64,000 nt of DNA, taken from contig NC_088775.1 in assembly GCF_954871325.1 (NCBI RefSeq), forward strand, positions 51,561,561 to 51,625,560. Reading direction: 5' to 3'. Under the pieces are notes generated by a model. That model made no database searches and was not told the origin of the DNA. It saw only the letters and a list, made by a program, of their open reading frames with translations. The stretch comes from Gordionus sp. m RMFG-2023. Its lineage: Eukaryota; Nematomorpha; Gordioida; Chordodea; Parachordodidae. Below are positions 63,960 through 64,000 of the stretch, one piece after another; within the stretch, counting starts at the first letter, position 1; every line of letters begins with the position of its first letter. The position numbers and the translations under genes were made by a program.

Positions 63960-64000
63960 AAAAGATAAAAATTATATAAAATACTATAAGATTAAAAAAA

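Overview
The window is very AT-rich eukaryotic DNA (roughly three quarters A+T) from an invertebrate animal. It has spliced genes with GT-AG introns, host proteins of animal families, and introns packed with hAT, Mutator-like, foldback, long-TIR and LINE repeats. Nothing bacterial is present. The phylum cannot be fixed from the sequence; transposon families of this kind are known from arthropods and cnidarians, among others.

Host genes. (1) The 3' end of a PHRF1/SCAF11-like RNA polymerase II-associated gene lies on the + strand (exons 2883-3031, 3722-3850, 6431-6508). (2) The last two exons of an unrecognised acidic protein lie on the - strand (7595-7727, 7186-7407), tail to tail with gene 1. 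(3) Most of a SLC4-family sodium/bicarbonate transporter lies on the - strand. I could place 14 exons between 50140 and 14575; all intron phases agree, and they encode about 828 C-terminal residues running from the end of the cytosolic N-domain through the whole membrane domain to a histidine-rich tail. The N-terminal exons were not found. No tRNA, rRNA or CRISPR was seen.

Region by region. 0-2.6 kb: remnant hAT and GC-rich short repeats. 2.9-6.6 kb: PHRF1-like gene with a 2360-bp hAT in its last intron, flanked by a perfect 8-bp target duplication. 7.2-7.7 kb: unknown host gene end. 8.3-10.9 kb: decayed copy of a LINE with an endonuclease-like C-terminus. 11-14.5 kb: transposon ends and short repeats. 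14.6-50.1 kb: the SLC4 gene. Its introns hold two long-TIR elements (19.0-21.4 and 23.5-25.4 kb), several MITEs, a 2722-bp hAT with perfect 8-bp duplication (33959-36680), a MULE with long TIRs and its own intron (38.36-39.9 kb), and a nest at 40.5-49.4 kb made of hAT > hAT > long-TIR element > foldback element. 50.1-60.2 kb: a Ty3-like gag-pol fossil, a 5'-truncated LINE, a second foldback copy with MULE and hAT pieces between its arms, a GC-rich hAT MITE and a tandem repeat. 60.3-63.2 kb: a much better preserved LINE copy of the family seen at 8.3-10.9 kb. 63.6-64 kb: a long-TIR terminus carrying a piggyBac-like MITE.

The most unusual material is the foldback family. Its arms are tandem arrays of a ~117-bp unit, most of which carry the 12-bp palindrome TGACAATTGTCA or a close variant. 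The edges carry CpG-containing TTCGCG/TTCGCT iterations. A family of elements sharing a terminal motif near CCATATCAAATCAACC, with a transposase-like protein of unassigned superfamily, is also notable.
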